A stretch of 64,000 bases of DNA from Thermoplasmata archaeon (GTDB taxonomy: Archaea; Thermoplasmatota; Thermoplasmata; Lutacidiplasmatales; UBA184): positions 1-64,000 of the forward strand of contig JAGWLG010000007.1 of assembly GCA_028864975.1 (NCBI GenBank), read 5' to 3'. Position numbers and translations under genes: made by a program. Positions 16,180 to 25,555 of this stretch are shown one piece after another (the stretch's first letter is position 1; each line of letters opens with the position of its first letter). Below the pieces are notes generated by a model. It searched no databases, was not told the DNA's origin, and saw nothing but the letters and a program-made list of their open reading frames with translations.

Positions 16180-16297
16180 TGTTTGAGAGGATGACTGTTC
16201 GGCGCTCTTAGACCATTCGAGAGCAGGGTCGGGTGGGATTGAGAAACCAACCTACTCAAGTGGTTGCGCGACGCCCCGCGGGACTGGGCCTAAATCG

Positions 16298-16501
16298 TTA
16301 CGACCAGTCTGCTGACAGCAACTCCGCTTGGTGCAGAACGATGCGGGTCGCCTTCTCCTTCTTGTCGGCCGGGTAACCGTGCGCCTTGAGGACGCGTTTC
16401 AACATGATGCGGAGCTTCGCTCGGACGCTCTCGCGGCTCGTCGGGTCGATGGAGACGTTCTTGCGGACGATCTCGACGAGCTCAAACCGGGACGACTCCA
16501 A
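16298..16501 (-). pseudogene. orphan C-terminal domain of a type I restriction R subunit (DUF3387)
   Basis: 67-aa ORF matching only the very end of HsdR proteins of the DUF3387 type: '[32 protein letters not shown]' and '[21 protein letters not shown]'. The nuclease and helicase domains are absent. It overlaps the 3' end of the SIR2 gene by 20 bases. Its subfamily differs from the HsdR part at 21-22.8 kb, which ends in the EcoEI style, so it derives from a second, lost type I system. Confidence 0.75.
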
Positions 16502-17552
16502 AGGACTTCGCAGCTCTGACCGCCGCGCTCGACGAACCCAATCGGTCGCTGACGGTGGTCACCTTTGGTTTCTCGTCTCGATCAAGCCAGCCTAGGATGT
16601 CCGAAGGGTGTGGATGCAAAACGACCATTCGCTTCGGACCGGAGTGCAAAGCCTCCTTGATGACCGTCCTGATGAACTCGTCCTGGAACGAATAACCGAT
16701 GAAGAGCCAACAGTCCCGCTGACTCAGGTCCAACTTGAACTGTGCCAGCAGGTCCATCCAAGGACGTAGATAGAGGTCCTTCTGTTGGATCGGGTAGAGC
16801 ATCACTTGGGCGTCTATTGGAACATCCCCAACGTGCCCTCCCCCCTTCGGGTGCTCAACCACCCTTCCGTCCCGGAGGAGGTACCAGTCGAAGGATCCGT
16901 GAAGCTTCACGAGCCGTGGATCGTTTGCGTTGAGTTGTGAAACATGGAAGACCGGGGTTCGTGTCTCGTCGAGCATGAAGGGAGTGTTCAGCAGGCCCCT
17001 CCCATGGAAGAGGCGCTCTACCACGAAGTCATAGTTCGTCGTGAAGATTGGAAACTGAACTCGTGTGAACGGTCCCTTTCGGGAGTCCGAAGGAGGGGCA
17101 AAGGCACCCTGCACAGTTTCGAGCTCTTGGAACAGATTGAGAAAGGGACGGAACAGTTCTGGCCCGCCAGTGTCGAGCGTTTCGGGAGAGCAGAGGGCTC
17201 GAACCCTTTCCTTCAAAGTGGTCAGCAGGTTCTCCGCGAGTTGGCTTTCGCGCTTACCACTCGAGAGCGAGGACCTTGGGCTCTCCTGCAATACTTCGGA
17301 CACGAGATACCAACTTGGGTACCCGAGATCTTCCGCGGTAAGGTCCTTCGCAATTGCGTCAACGATACTGAAGATTGACTCAATGTCCGGGGTCACCCTG
17401 TGGCGCTTGAAACCACCCATGATCTCGTCGAATAGATCTCGCTCTCGACCCTCCTCGATCTCGTCGAAAATCGCGGGAACCAGCTCCCTCATCGTAGGGA
17501 CGCCAAGCGCTCGCGAGGCCCCCGCTCCAAGGAAAACCAGGAATCGACTCAC
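16482..17552 (-). CDS. SIR2-family defence protein
   Basis: 356-aa protein with the SIR2-like NAD-binding signature at the N-terminus ('[18 protein letters not shown]'), '[16 protein letters not shown]' in the middle, '[13 protein letters not shown]' with the catalytic-type His, and '[15 protein letters not shown]' near the end. Family knowledge: such SIR2 domains in bacterial and archaeal defence systems hydrolyse NAD+ on phage infection. A stand-alone SIR2 gene beside restriction genes fits that role. The leader is short, with a TATA box at 17588-17599. Confidence 0.8.
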   Translation of the reverse strand: MSRFLVFLGAGASRALGVPTMRELVPAIFDEIEEGRERDLFDEIMGGFKRHRVTPDIESIFSIVDAIAKDLTAEDLGYPSWYLVSEVLQESPRSSLSSGKRESQLAENLLTTLKERVRALCSPETLDTGGPELFRPFLNLFQELETVQGAFAPPSDSRKGPFTRVQFPIFTTNYDFVVERLFHGRGLLNTPFMLDETRTPVFHVSQLNANDPRLVKLHGSFDWYLLRDGRVVEHPKGGGHVGDVPIDAQVMLYPIQQKDLYLRPWMDLLAQFKLDLSQRDCWLFIGYSFQDEFIRTVIKEALHSGPKRMVVLHPHPSDILGWLDRDEKPKVTTVSDRLGSSSAAVRAAKSFGVVPV

Positions 17553-17587
17553 CCTCAGAGACCTCGGCCGAACGTGTCAAGAGGTAA

Positions 17588-17599
17588 GAGTATAGAATC
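17588..17599 (-). promoter_or_regulatory. TATA box for the SIR2 gene
   Basis: On the minus strand 'gattctatactc' lies about 42 bases upstream of the ATG at 17552, giving a predicted leader of about 16 nt. Confidence 0.45.
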
Positions 17600-17755
17600 G
17601 CTTGGACCCACCAGCTTTCTGCGTTGGGGGTGGTCTGCAGTCATGGTCCGCACTCGCCCCGTCCCTTCCTGACCGGAGAGCTGATGGCCGCCCCCCGGGG
17701 GTTCCTGGTCCGGGAAGTTCACCCTGATATCCTGCCACGGCGCTCCATACCCGCC

Positions 17756-18226
17756 CTACTCGCGATAGAGCTCGAACTCAATCTCCCGGTCGTTCTGCTT
17801 TCCCCTCGCATCGAATACGAAATGCCAGTTCCCGGTAGTTGGGATATCGATATCGACGTGGGCCGCTGCGACTTCCGTTTCTCGCTCGGCCGCGGTGAAC
17901 GACTCCTCCCGATACAAGGCTGCGTAGTTCCGAGAGTCCACAATCCACAGCGTAAATCTCTGGCCGGTGGTCTCGGTTGCGACCCCAGTAACTCGATCAC
18001 CCTCTGACAGCCTTCGGGAGAAGTCGCGTAGCGCCCCCGCATCGAGAACGAAGGTCTTCTTGAACAACCGTTCCGCTGCCGCGTTTAAGGCACCACCCTT
18101 GCTATCTTCGGCGGTCCGGTGCCTGCGCTGCAGATAGGGGAGCAGGGCGAAGAAGACCAGGAGAAACGTCCCAATGGCGGTCGCGACGACCGCCACAAAC
18201 TCGACCCAGAATGTCCAGTCAGGCAC
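17756..18226 (-). CDS. membrane-anchored beta-domain protein after hsdM
   Basis: 156-aa protein with one N-terminal membrane helix ('FVAVVATAIGTFLLVFFALLPYL') and a C-terminal beta-sandwich-like region ('RFTLWIVDSRNYAALYREESF', 'IPTTGNWHFVFDARG'). Its GTG start overlaps the 3' end of hsdM by eight bases, so it is the last gene of the type I operon. Not a known type I subunit; function unknown. The C-terminal region loosely resembles GOLD/PPC-type accessory domains. Confidence 0.6.
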   Translation of the reverse strand: MPDWTFWVEFVAVVATAIGTFLLVFFALLPYLQRRHRTAEDSKGGALNAAAERLFKKTFVLDAGALRDFSRRLSEGDRVTGVATETTGQRFTLWIVDSRNYAALYREESFTAAERETEVAAAHVDIDIPTTGNWHFVFDARGKQNDREIEFELYRE

Positions 18227-19805
18227 CGGCCCCGCGCTCCTCGGACCTCACTTCACCTTGGGATTCTGCCCCCTTTCCCGTGCCCTGCGCGGGGACGAGG
18301 TTGACGCGCGCCGCGAGATCGTTCGCGATCGCCGCGAACTGCTCCGCGGCATCCTCGAGGTCCTCCGCGATCTCGGCCGCGAGGACGTGGGGCTCGGGGA
18401 GGTTCGCGGAGTCCTCCAGCGACTCGTCCTTGACCCAGGTCAGGTCCAGGCTCGCCTTGTCCCGAGCAAGCAGCTCCTTGAGGTCGTACGACCGCCAGCG
18501 ACCCTGCGGGTTCGACTTGGGATCGTAAGTGGCCCTGCGCGCATGACGGTTCACGGGGTTGTAGAGCTGGACGAACTCGTCCAGGTCTTCGCGTTTGAGC
18601 GGGTTCGTCCTCAGCGTGAAGTGCTGGTTCGTGCGCAGGTCGTAGACCCAGAGCTTCGTGGTCCAAGGCTTGGGGCTTCCCGGCTTCTTCTCGAAGAAGA
18701 GGACGTTCGCCTTGACGCCCTTGGCGTAGAAGATCCCTGTGGGGAGGCGGAGCAGCGTGTGGACGTCGCACGTCTCGAGGAGCTTGCGGCGAATGGTCTC
18801 CCCCGCGCCCCCCTCGAAGAGGACGTTGTCAGGGACCACGATGGCGGCGCGCCCGCCCATCTCCAGGAGGCTCTTCACGTGCTGAAGGAAGTTGAGCTGC
18901 TTGTTGCTCGTCTCGGCCCAGAAGTCCTCGCGGATTATGAGCAGGGCCTGCCTGTCAGCGCCCGCTTCCTCGTTGGTAATGGTGAACGCTGCTTTCCTCC
19001 CAAACGGCGGGTTCGTCAGGACGACATTGAAGTGATCGCTTGGAGCGGCCCGCAGGCTGTCATCAGTCCTCACGGGGGGTTCCGCCTCGTCAGCCTGAGG
19101 GCCGATCCCGTGGAGCAGGAAGTTCATGGCGCACAACCGAGTGACCCCATCGACCAACTCAACTCCCTGGAGCGTGTTGAGCTTCAGGCGCTTCTTCTGG
19201 GCCCGGTCGAGGTTCGGATTGTTGCGAACGACGTAGTCGTGCGCCGCGAGAAGGAAGCCCCCCGTTCCACACGCCGGGTCGCAGATGGTTTCTCGAGGTT
19301 GTGGGTTGACCACTTCGACAATAGCTCGGATCAAGGGTCGCGGGGTGAAGTACTGTCCAGCTCCTCCTCTCACGTCCTCGGCATTCCGCTCCAGTAGCTC
19401 TTCGTACGCCGCGCCTTTGACGTCCACGTCCAAGCTCATCCAGGATTCGTGGTCAATCAGATCCTTAACAAGTCGTTCCAAGAGTGCGGGGTCCTGAATC
19501 TTGTTCTGGGCCTTTCGGAAGATGAGGCCTAGCATCCCCTTCTCCTTCCCGAGTGACTCGAGGACATGGCGGTAGTGGGTCTCGAGGTCGTCCCCGGAGC
19601 GCCTGAGTAGTGAAGGCCAGGCGAATTGCGCGGGTACGGGAGAAGAGCGATTCCAGGGAGCATGGGTCTGCTCGTCGGCCATCTTGAGGAATAGAAGAAA
19701 CGTCAACTGCTCCAGATAGTCCCCGTACGAGAGACCCACGTCGCGAAGATTGTGGCAGTAGTCCCAGAGTCTTCGGCCTATCTGTTGGGAGTGATTGGTT
19801 GCCAT
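18219..19805 (-). CDS. hsdM: type I restriction-modification M subunit
   Basis: 528-aa N6-adenine methyltransferase of type I systems. The N-terminal HsdM helical domain ('LRDVGLSYGDYLEQLTFLLFLKMADE') precedes the AdoMet motif I 'CDPACGTGGFLLAAHDYV' (near residue 180) and the catalytic motif 'VVLTNPPFGRK' (near 265). The length is normal. It lies ten bases after hsdS in the order R-S-M. With hsdS it would form the modification complex, and it needs no R subunit to methylate. Confidence 0.95.
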   Translation of the reverse strand: MATNHSQQIGRRLWDYCHNLRDVGLSYGDYLEQLTFLLFLKMADEQTHAPWNRSSPVPAQFAWPSLLRRSGDDLETHYRHVLESLGKEKGMLGLIFRKAQNKIQDPALLERLVKDLIDHESWMSLDVDVKGAAYEELLERNAEDVRGGAGQYFTPRPLIRAIVEVVNPQPRETICDPACGTGGFLLAAHDYVVRNNPNLDRAQKKRLKLNTLQGVELVDGVTRLCAMNFLLHGIGPQADEAEPPVRTDDSLRAAPSDHFNVVLTNPPFGRKAAFTITNEEAGADRQALLIIREDFWAETSNKQLNFLQHVKSLLEMGGRAAIVVPDNVLFEGGAGETIRRKLLETCDVHTLLRLPTGIFYAKGVKANVLFFEKKPGSPKPWTTKLWVYDLRTNQHFTLRTNPLKREDLDEFVQLYNPVNRHARRATYDPKSNPQGRWRSYDLKELLARDKASLDLTWVKDESLEDSANLPEPHVLAAEIAEDLEDAAEQFAAIANDLAARVNLVPAQGTGKGAESQGEVRSEERGAGA

Positions 19806-19814
19806 TGGTTCACC

Positions 19815-21149
19815 TCATCCCGCGACCGGCTTCTTTCGGTTTCGTCCCGAGGGAGATGAGGCTGCCGGGGCACGGCCATGCCTGACTCGCTCGAGGAGCG
19901 CGCTCGCGGACTCGTCGCGGGGGTCCTGGGCGGCGAGGCGGCCCTCGAACGCGGTCTTGAGAATGGACTGTCGTAGTGCACTGCTGCGAGTCAGCGCCCC
20001 GCAGATTCCCAGGAGGGATTCCCGTGAGTCTTTGAGAAGGAGAGACACTTCTCGAACAAGAGACGCCTGTACCTTCAGATCTGGCAGAGGAACTAGAATC
20101 GTCTCCATCTGAGGGTGAGAGATCTTGAAGATCCCAGCCGTGGTCTTCACCCTTGCTTCGATTTGTCTTCGCACTCCGCGTGACGCCCACATGAGAGCAA
20201 CCCAGCGCGGGTCTACCCGTGATCTATCCAGTCGAACTCGAGTCATCGTGTCGGGATAGACTATCTGCCGAGGGGGGGTTTGGGCTACGGTGCCCCGCCC
20301 GACCAGATGCAGACTCCCGTTTCCGCGAGAAATGAAGAACTCATCAGCTCGGATTGCTAGGTCCCTAGCTGTCTCACTGTCTAACGGCAGATACCGAACA
20401 TCGGTGTAGTCGAAGCCGTTCTCGCCCATCGCTGAGAGGCGTAGCGCAGGAGTACCAGGGGGGGTATCGGAGCCTTTGATTGAGATTCCATTACAGAGGT
20501 GCTCAGTAACCAGCGACCCAAGCTGAGTCGTGGTCGTTCCCCCAATCATCCAGACGCTTTCGAGAACGCTCGCTCGGTAGCGCTCTAGTTTCGATCGCGC
20601 CAACTCCAGCGCCGCCACCCCCGCCTCCAACCTCGCGAAGTTAGCCTCGATGGCCTCCACGATGCGGCGCTGCTCGGGGAGGGGGGGGACAGGGAGGGGG
20701 AACTCCCGAACGTCTTTCTGACGGATCGCGGGATAGAGCGCCCCTTGAACCTTAGCTGACATGGCCTGCACAAAGCCAGGAGTCTGAGTGAAGTAGTAGA
20801 TCCAACGAGGGTCGAGTACGCGTGTTCGGAGTACGTCGAATCCAGTCGATCCCACTGCGCCGTCAAGCGCGAGTGGTACAAGCGCTACAGCATTGAGATT
20901 CGGTCGTGTCATCGAAACAAGCACGTCACCCGCTTTCAGATTCTGCCGAGCCCGGCTAGGGGCCTCCGTATCACTGAGTGTCCTCGGCGATTCGATTCGT
21001 TTGGTCGCATTGTCTACACTGCTGATGTCGACGTAGGCGAACTCCCCTCGCTCGGTGGGACCCTCTTGCGATACCTTCGATTCAACCATCTCCCCGATGG
21101 TCGCAGCGCCCCAGCCTTCCGGAAGATTGGCGACTCCCACGAATCTCAT
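19815..21149 (-). CDS. hsdS: type I restriction-modification S subunit
   Basis: I set the start at ATG 21149 ('MRFVGVANLPEGWG'), which overlaps the hsdR stop by four bases, rather than the track's longer ORF. The 444-aa specificity subunit has two target-recognition domains separated by a conserved helical spacer ('PLPVPPLPEQRRIVEAIEANFARLEAGV') and a second, diverged spacer near the C-terminus ('LVPLPDLKVQASLVREVSLLL'). The two recognition domains together set a bipartite target, which cannot be predicted here. Confidence 0.93.
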   Translation of the reverse strand: MRFVGVANLPEGWGAATIGEMVESKVSQEGPTERGEFAYVDISSVDNATKRIESPRTLSDTEAPSRARQNLKAGDVLVSMTRPNLNAVALVPLALDGAVGSTGFDVLRTRVLDPRWIYYFTQTPGFVQAMSAKVQGALYPAIRQKDVREFPLPVPPLPEQRRIVEAIEANFARLEAGVAALELARSKLERYRASVLESVWMIGGTTTTQLGSLVTEHLCNGISIKGSDTPPGTPALRLSAMGENGFDYTDVRYLPLDSETARDLAIRADEFFISRGNGSLHLVGRGTVAQTPPRQIVYPDTMTRVRLDRSRVDPRWVALMWASRGVRRQIEARVKTTAGIFKISHPQMETILVPLPDLKVQASLVREVSLLLKDSRESLLGICGALTRSSALRQSILKTAFEGRLAAQDPRDESASALLERVRHGRAPAASSPSGRNRKKPVAG

Positions 21150-24100
21150 TCCGCCAGCACCCCATTCAACTCCTCGATCACCTTCGTCAGCTCCTTCCCG
21201 AACACCACGCTCGCTTTCCCCAAGCCACCCTTCTGATTGAACGGCGGCAGGTCGAAGTCGTCCGCCTCGATCTGGAGGCTCGACGCGACGTGGTCCCGCA
21301 TCATCTCGAGCCAGACTCGTTGCTCCGGTGTGAAAGGCTTCCCTCGTCGCTCCTGCCCCTTCACCCACTCCTCGAACCGTTCCTGAACGTGTTGAGGGAA
21401 CGGCTCTAGCACCTGTTCTTGTTTGAGCGCAAACCGTACCAAGCTCACGATATCCGTCAGGAGCCTCTTCTGCCCTGCCCCCCGCACGCGGTCCTTCTCC
21501 AATGTCTCGTAGGCCCGCCACAAGACTTCCGGCGTCCACTGCCTGGGTGGCGCGCTGATCGTATCGGCGAGAGCCTTCACGTCCTCGAACGTGAGGTGCA
21601 TCCCGCGCGGCTTCGAGTAGAGGACCTGCAGCGCCGTGATCTCGTCCCTGTGTTTCTCGATGAACTCCTCGAAGCTCCTCACGAGCGCACGCGCCTTCTC
21701 CTTGGCCTCCGCCGAGAACCCGGCCTCGAGCAACTGGTCCTGGCTCACGGAGTCGATGGTCTGGTCGGCCCGCTTCTTGACCTCCAGGATCTTCGCCCGC
21801 AGCGCGGGGTTCGCCGCGAGAGGCTTCACCGCCTCCCGCAGCATCTCCTCCTTCACCTTCGCGACCGCGTCCTCGGGAGGGGTCGCTCCTGAGGCTAGCT
21901 GGAGCGCCGCCCTCGCCCTCTCCGCATGCACCTGCGGGTCGAGAGCCCTCACCAGCCCGCCGGCGAGGTCCTGAAGGCTGGCACCTCCGCTCACCTCCTT
22001 GACCGCGACCCTCTGCTCATCGGTGAGTCGTCGGTCGAGCCTCGCTAGCTTTCCCGCGAGCGTGCTCGCCACGCGCTCCCCTTCAGCCCCGAAGGCGACC
22101 TTCTTCAGAAGCGCGGGGAGGCTTTCGAATACCCGCTCCAGCTCCACCCCCGGACGCTGGTCCAGCGAGAACGTGTCACTCAGGTCCGAGTTGCAGACCC
22201 CGACACAATCGACAATGACGAAGTGGTCCTTCGAGACCGCGTCGGGTCCCGAGACCGCGATCAGGTCCGTCGGCGAGATGACCCGGACCGCGCGCCCCTT
22301 CATCTGTTCGAAGTAGGTGCGCGACTTGACCCCTCGCAGGAACATCACGATCTCGAGCGGCTTGATGTCGGTCCCCGTCGCGATCATGTCGACGGTCACC
22401 ACGATGCGTGGCTGGAAGGTGGTCCTGAACGACTGGAGGAGGTCCTCCGGTTTCGCCCCCGTCGTGCGATACGTGATCTTCTGGCAGAACTCGTTGCCTT
22501 TGTCGAAGACCTCCCGGATGGTCCGCACGATGTCGTCGGCGTGCGAATCATCCTTTGCATAGACAAGGGTCTTGGGGACCTCGGCGCGTCCTGGAAAGAT
22601 CTCGGTCGGGAGCTTCTGCTTGAACGTCTCGAAGACCAGGCGAAGCTGGTCCTTCACCACGACCATCCGGTCCAGCTCTTGGGGGGTGTACGTGAGGTCT
22701 TCGTCGAGGTGGTAGGACCGCACTCGACGCGAGATGCGGTCACGCTTCTCCACCCACGCCCCCTTGTCGATGGTTCCACCGTGAACCGTCCGGTCGGTCC
22801 GGATGCGGTAGACGTCGAAGTCGACGTTGACGCCGTCAGCGACAGCCTGGGCGTGGGTGTACTCCTGGACTTCGTCCAGGATGAGCAGCACCTTGCCGCG
22901 GTCCTTGCGCGCGAGCAGGAAGGACCAGAGCAGGGAGAGAAGGGCCGCCCCCAGGTAGGAGGAGGCGCGGACCCCGATCGCCGTTCGCTCCAGGTCAAAG
23001 AAGGTCACCGCACCCGGCTCGAGCGCCCGGGAGAGCGACCACCGGGGGGCGCGGGTGGCGAGAAGACGAGAGATGGCGGACGAGAGCGCGACCTCCTGAA
23101 CGATGCGGAGGGCTCCTTGCCGCTCCTCGGGGCCCTCCCTTCGGATCGACTCCCAGAGCGCGAGGGCCTCCTTCCCCCCTTCGTCCTCCGAGGAGAGCGG
23201 GCCGACCCACCGGTCGGGCTCGGAAAGGAGCTCATGAGCGTCGCGCAGGGTCGAGCCCGGGCAGGCCGAGAGCACGAGGAACGTCCGCGTGAGAAGGTCC
23301 TCGATCCGGGGCCCCCAGTAGAAGGTCTCCCCGTAGCGTTCCGCCCGCACACGCCGAAGTGCGGTCACGAGCTCGCTTACCCTTCGCTCTCGTTCCGCGC
23401 GGGCATTCGCCCCGGTGAGGCCGGTTGGAAGCTCCAGAGCGTTGATCCCTACAGGTGAACGGAGCGGGGCGACCCAGACCGATCGAGATCGCGCTGCCGG
23501 GGAGAGCAGGTGCAGGACCCCTTGAGCGGTCTCCCCCAGGGGATCGACCACGATCAGCGACGTTCGCCCGTCTCCCATGGCGTCGGCGGCCAGACGCTGT
23601 AGGAGCGTGCTCTTGCCCATTCCTGTCTCCCCCGCCACGGTCAGGTGATGTCCCTCGCCCCGCGTCAGCGACCAGCCAACGCGCTCCCCTGCGGGATCCG
23701 TTCCCACGTGGAGGTCCCTTGTTCCGGTGGAGGGGAGGGACCGAAGCCCAGGGGTCCGCCGGGCGTCCCAGGGGGGCAGCCAGAGCATCAGTTCGGCGGG
23801 AGTGACCAGCGCGGGGGCTTGCCCGAAGCCCAACACGCGAAACCAGTCCTTCGGCAGATCGAGGCGGGTCGTCGCCTCCCACTTTCGAAGCCCGCCCTCG
23901 CCGCGGACCCAACGAACTTGGAAACTCCCTCCCCCAGGGACCCCCGAGATGGCGCCCCAGAGTGAACTGACCGCGTGCTGCTCCTCCTTCGTGGGAGTGT
24001 TTCCCCCAGGCCCCGTGATGGCCAGGGCCCCACCGCACTCCCAGTAGGGACCGGGAGCGCGCTCCCCCCGGAGGTCCTCCATCTCTCGTTCCAGTCGATG

Positions 24101-24676
24101 CGCAGGGGGCAACGGTAGCGGCGTGTCGCGGTCGCCACGGGGGAGATGCAAAGCCCGAGGGGTCGCAGCAGGGGCCGAAGGGCCCACCGGGCGCGCCACG
24201 AACCGTATGCGCACCTCTCGCCGAGGCCCCCGGAGCGAAGGAAGGAGCAAGGTCCAGGGAGAGATCGAGCGCTCGCTTCGCGAGGACCGCATCGGGGCCG
24301 AGGTCGCTCGTGCCGTGGCCCCACCTATCGTTCCGATGAGCGAGCCCGGCGGGGGCGGACTCGGGGCCGACGGGCTCAAGGACCACGACCACGGAAGGAT
24401 GCGAGGCCCCCATAGGGCCATGACGGCCGCGCGGTGCTCGAGGCGGGTGAGAAGCGAGAGCGTCCCGGCCCCGGACCTGTCGAGATGCACCTCCAACGCG
24501 AGCGTCGCGCCTCGTGCGTGCAGGGCCCGGAGCGCCTCCTCTCTTTCGAGCGCGTGTGCCCACGCGAGCTCCCGGTCTTGCCGGGCGAGGGCCCCTGGGA
24601 AGAGTCGGAACGTGGCCAGTTCCCGCGAGGGGTCCGAAGGTCGGGGACGGGAGGTGGATAGGATCCTGGGTCGCAT
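21146..24676 (-). CDS. HerA/VirD4-like ATPase fused to the C-terminal part of HsdR
   Basis: 1176-aa ORF with two unrelated halves. Residues 1-606 are a HerA/VirD4-type ATPase: Walker A 'GETGMGKST' (about 349-357), 'LIVVDPLGE', and Walker B 'LLILDEVQEY' (about 597-606), where this family stops abruptly. From residue 605 it is an EcoEI-type HsdR beginning mid-protein ('AVADGVNVDFDVYRIRT', 'EVPKTLVYAKDDSHADDIV', 'VTVDMIATGTDIKPLEIV', 'YFEQMKGRAVRVI') and running to the normal family C-terminus. The HsdR nuclease, its own Walker A and first RecA lobe are missing, as is the end of the ATPase. A TATA box at 24697-24707 fits a leaderless start. Confidence 0.8.
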   Translation of the reverse strand: MRPRILSTSRPRPSDPSRELATFRLFPGALARQDRELAWAHALEREEALRALHARGATLALEVHLDRSGAGTLSLLTRLEHRAAVMALWGPRILPWSWSLSPSAPSPPPPGSLIGTIGGATARATSAPMRSSRSERSISPWTLLLPSLRGPRREVRIRFVARPVGPSAPAATPRALHLPRGDRDTPLPLPPAHRLEREMEDLRGERAPGPYWECGGALAITGPGGNTPTKEEQHAVSSLWGAISGVPGGGSFQVRWVRGEGGLRKWEATTRLDLPKDWFRVLGFGQAPALVTPAELMLWLPPWDARRTPGLRSLPSTGTRDLHVGTDPAGERVGWSLTRGEGHHLTVAGETGMGKSTLLQRLAADAMGDGRTSLIVVDPLGETAQGVLHLLSPAARSRSVWVAPLRSPVGINALELPTGLTGANARAERERRVSELVTALRRVRAERYGETFYWGPRIEDLLTRTFLVLSACPGSTLRDAHELLSEPDRWVGPLSSEDEGGKEALALWESIRREGPEERQGALRIVQEVALSSAISRLLATRAPRWSLSRALEPGAVTFFDLERTAIGVRASSYLGAALLSLLWSFLLARKDRGKVLLILDEVQEYTHAQAVADGVNVDFDVYRIRTDRTVHGGTIDKGAWVEKRDRISRRVRSYHLDEDLTYTPQELDRMVVVKDQLRLVFETFKQKLPTEIFPGRAEVPKTLVYAKDDSHADDIVRTIREVFDKGNEFCQKITYRTTGAKPEDLLQSFRTTFQPRIVVTVDMIATGTDIKPLEIVMFLRGVKSRTYFEQMKGRAVRVISPTDLIAVSGPDAVSKDHFVIVDCVGVCNSDLSDTFSLDQRPGVELERVFESLPALLKKVAFGAEGERVASTLAGKLARLDRRLTDEQRVAVKEVSGGASLQDLAGGLVRALDPQVHAERARAALQLASGATPPEDAVAKVKEEMLREAVKPLAANPALRAKILEVKKRADQTIDSVSQDQLLEAGFSAEAKEKARALVRSFEEFIEKHRDEITALQVLYSKPRGMHLTFEDVKALADTISAPPRQWTPEVLWRAYETLEKDRVRGAGQKRLLTDIVSLVRFALKQEQVLEPFPQHVQERFEEWVKGQERRGKPFTPEQRVWLEMMRDHVASSLQIEADDFDLPPFNQKGGLGKASVVFGKELTKVIEELNGVLAE
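22863..22881. repeat. hairpin at the HerA/HsdR junction
   Basis: 'tcctggac' and 'gtccagga' form a perfect 8-bp inverted repeat with a 3-nt loop, within about ten bases of the point where ATPase sequence gives way to HsdR sequence. Confidence 0.7.
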
Positions 24677-24696
24677 CTGGCGGATGGGCGTCGCAG

Positions 24697-24707
24697 AGGA
24701 TTAAAGG
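24697..24707 (-). promoter_or_regulatory. TATA box for the fused hsdR operon
   Basis: Minus-strand 'cctttaatcct' is centred about 27 bases upstream of the ATG at 24676, the spacing expected for a leaderless archaeal transcript. Confidence 0.5.
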
Positions 24708-24731
24708 GCGCAGGGGACCGCGACCTTCCCT

Positions 24732-24835
24732 GCTAGTTGCTGGGCGCACCGATACATCCTCGAGAGATGGGTGGAGGGGGGCCACCCATGGGGGCCATCC
24801 AAGTCCAGGTCGCGGAGATCGAAGACGAGGTCCGA
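24732..24835 (+). repeat. duplicated promoter and 5' end of the DRG GTPase gene
   Basis: This stretch repeats 26197-26300: 'gctgggcgcaccgata' and the following 'atcctcgagag' are shared, as are the ATG and first codons ('VAEIEDEVR' here, 'IAEIEDEIR' in the intact gene). The copy's TATA box is altered from ataaatcc to atacatcc, and the coding part ends after about 18 codons. It marks a recombination endpoint at the edge of the accessory region. Confidence 0.8.
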
Positions 24836-24944
24836 GAGGGTCGAGGAGGTCGTCCTGGCGGTCGAGAACGGCCAACTCACGGTCGATCAGACCGCGGACG
24901 CGGTCGCGAAACTGTTCCGTGCCTACCGCGCCAAGCGGCGGTAA
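24831..24944 (+). pseudogene. orphan C-terminal fragment of an unknown protein
   Basis: Immediately after the duplicated DRG start, a different frame reads as convincing coding sequence: 'VEEVVLAVENGQLTVDQTAD' then 'AVAKLFRAYRAKRR' and a stop. It has no start codon of its own and is not continuous in frame with the DRG fragment. I do not recognise the parent family. Confidence 0.4.
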
Positions 24945-25231
24945 AGCCCCTCGCGGTCCTGCATGTGGGTCCTGGGCCGGTCCATCATGGAAGCCCAGAC
25001 GAGGCTCGATAGGGCCGGAGGCGCCGGGACGATCTCACGTCTACGACCTTCCGCCGAGGGCGGTGGCTTTCGGGCCTTCGCCACGGCGCTCATGACACCA
25101 GGATACGGCCGCGCGTCCATAGGCAGGAACGGGGCGCCGCGCCCCGGGACTCGACGTCGGCCTCGCTCCCGTCACTCTCCCCCTCCACTCGAACCCCACC
25201 CTTCATACTCTCCCGTCTCGAACTCCTAGCC
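24945..25231. other. 287-bp region without a supported gene
   Basis: Only overlapping low-complexity ORFs on both strands. None shows a promoter, a start signal or recognisable domain. It lies between rearranged fragments. Confidence 0.4.
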
Positions 25232-25513
25232 ATGCGCGACCTCGAGATCCCTCACGCAGGGGAGGTCCTCGAGGGCCCCCTCTTCACCGAGCCCATGCGA
25301 GTGGAGGCCGTTCGCTGGAACGGCCTCGATGCGTGGCTCCTGGACCTCATCGGCACCCAGACCCAGAAGTTTCGCCGTTGCCGCGTAACCTACGCCCATC
25401 TGGAGCAGCTCCAACCGGCCCACCCGCCCTCGAGGCTATCTGCGGCTGCGCCGTGGGCGAAGGAAGAGGCGACAGGACCACGCCCATCGACCGGGAGCGA
25501 AGGCACGCGGTGA
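25232..25513 (+). pseudogene. N-terminal fragment of a helicase-like protein
   Basis: The first 60 residues ('AGEVLEGPLFTEPMRVEAV...GTQTQKFRRCRVTYAHLEQL') resemble the opening beta-barrel-like module of large SNF2/DUF3883-type helicases found in defence loci, where 'EGPxxxEPVRV' is typical. The rest of that protein is missing and the ORF runs into unrelated sequence. The family match is by pattern only and is tentative. Confidence 0.4.
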
Positions 25514-25555
25514 CCCCCTCCTCCGCGGGAGTGGGGTTCCAGCTGGAGGGGGTCA

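Noticed and set aside
22223-23458. 411-aa plus ORF opposite the fused HerA/HsdR gene
   Set aside because: Shadow ORF without domain; the minus strand encodes recognisable ATPase and HsdR motifs throughout.
24737-25012. 91-aa ORF as an independent gene
   Set aside because: Its first part is the duplicated DRG start and the rest is out-of-frame sequence; treated as recombination debris.
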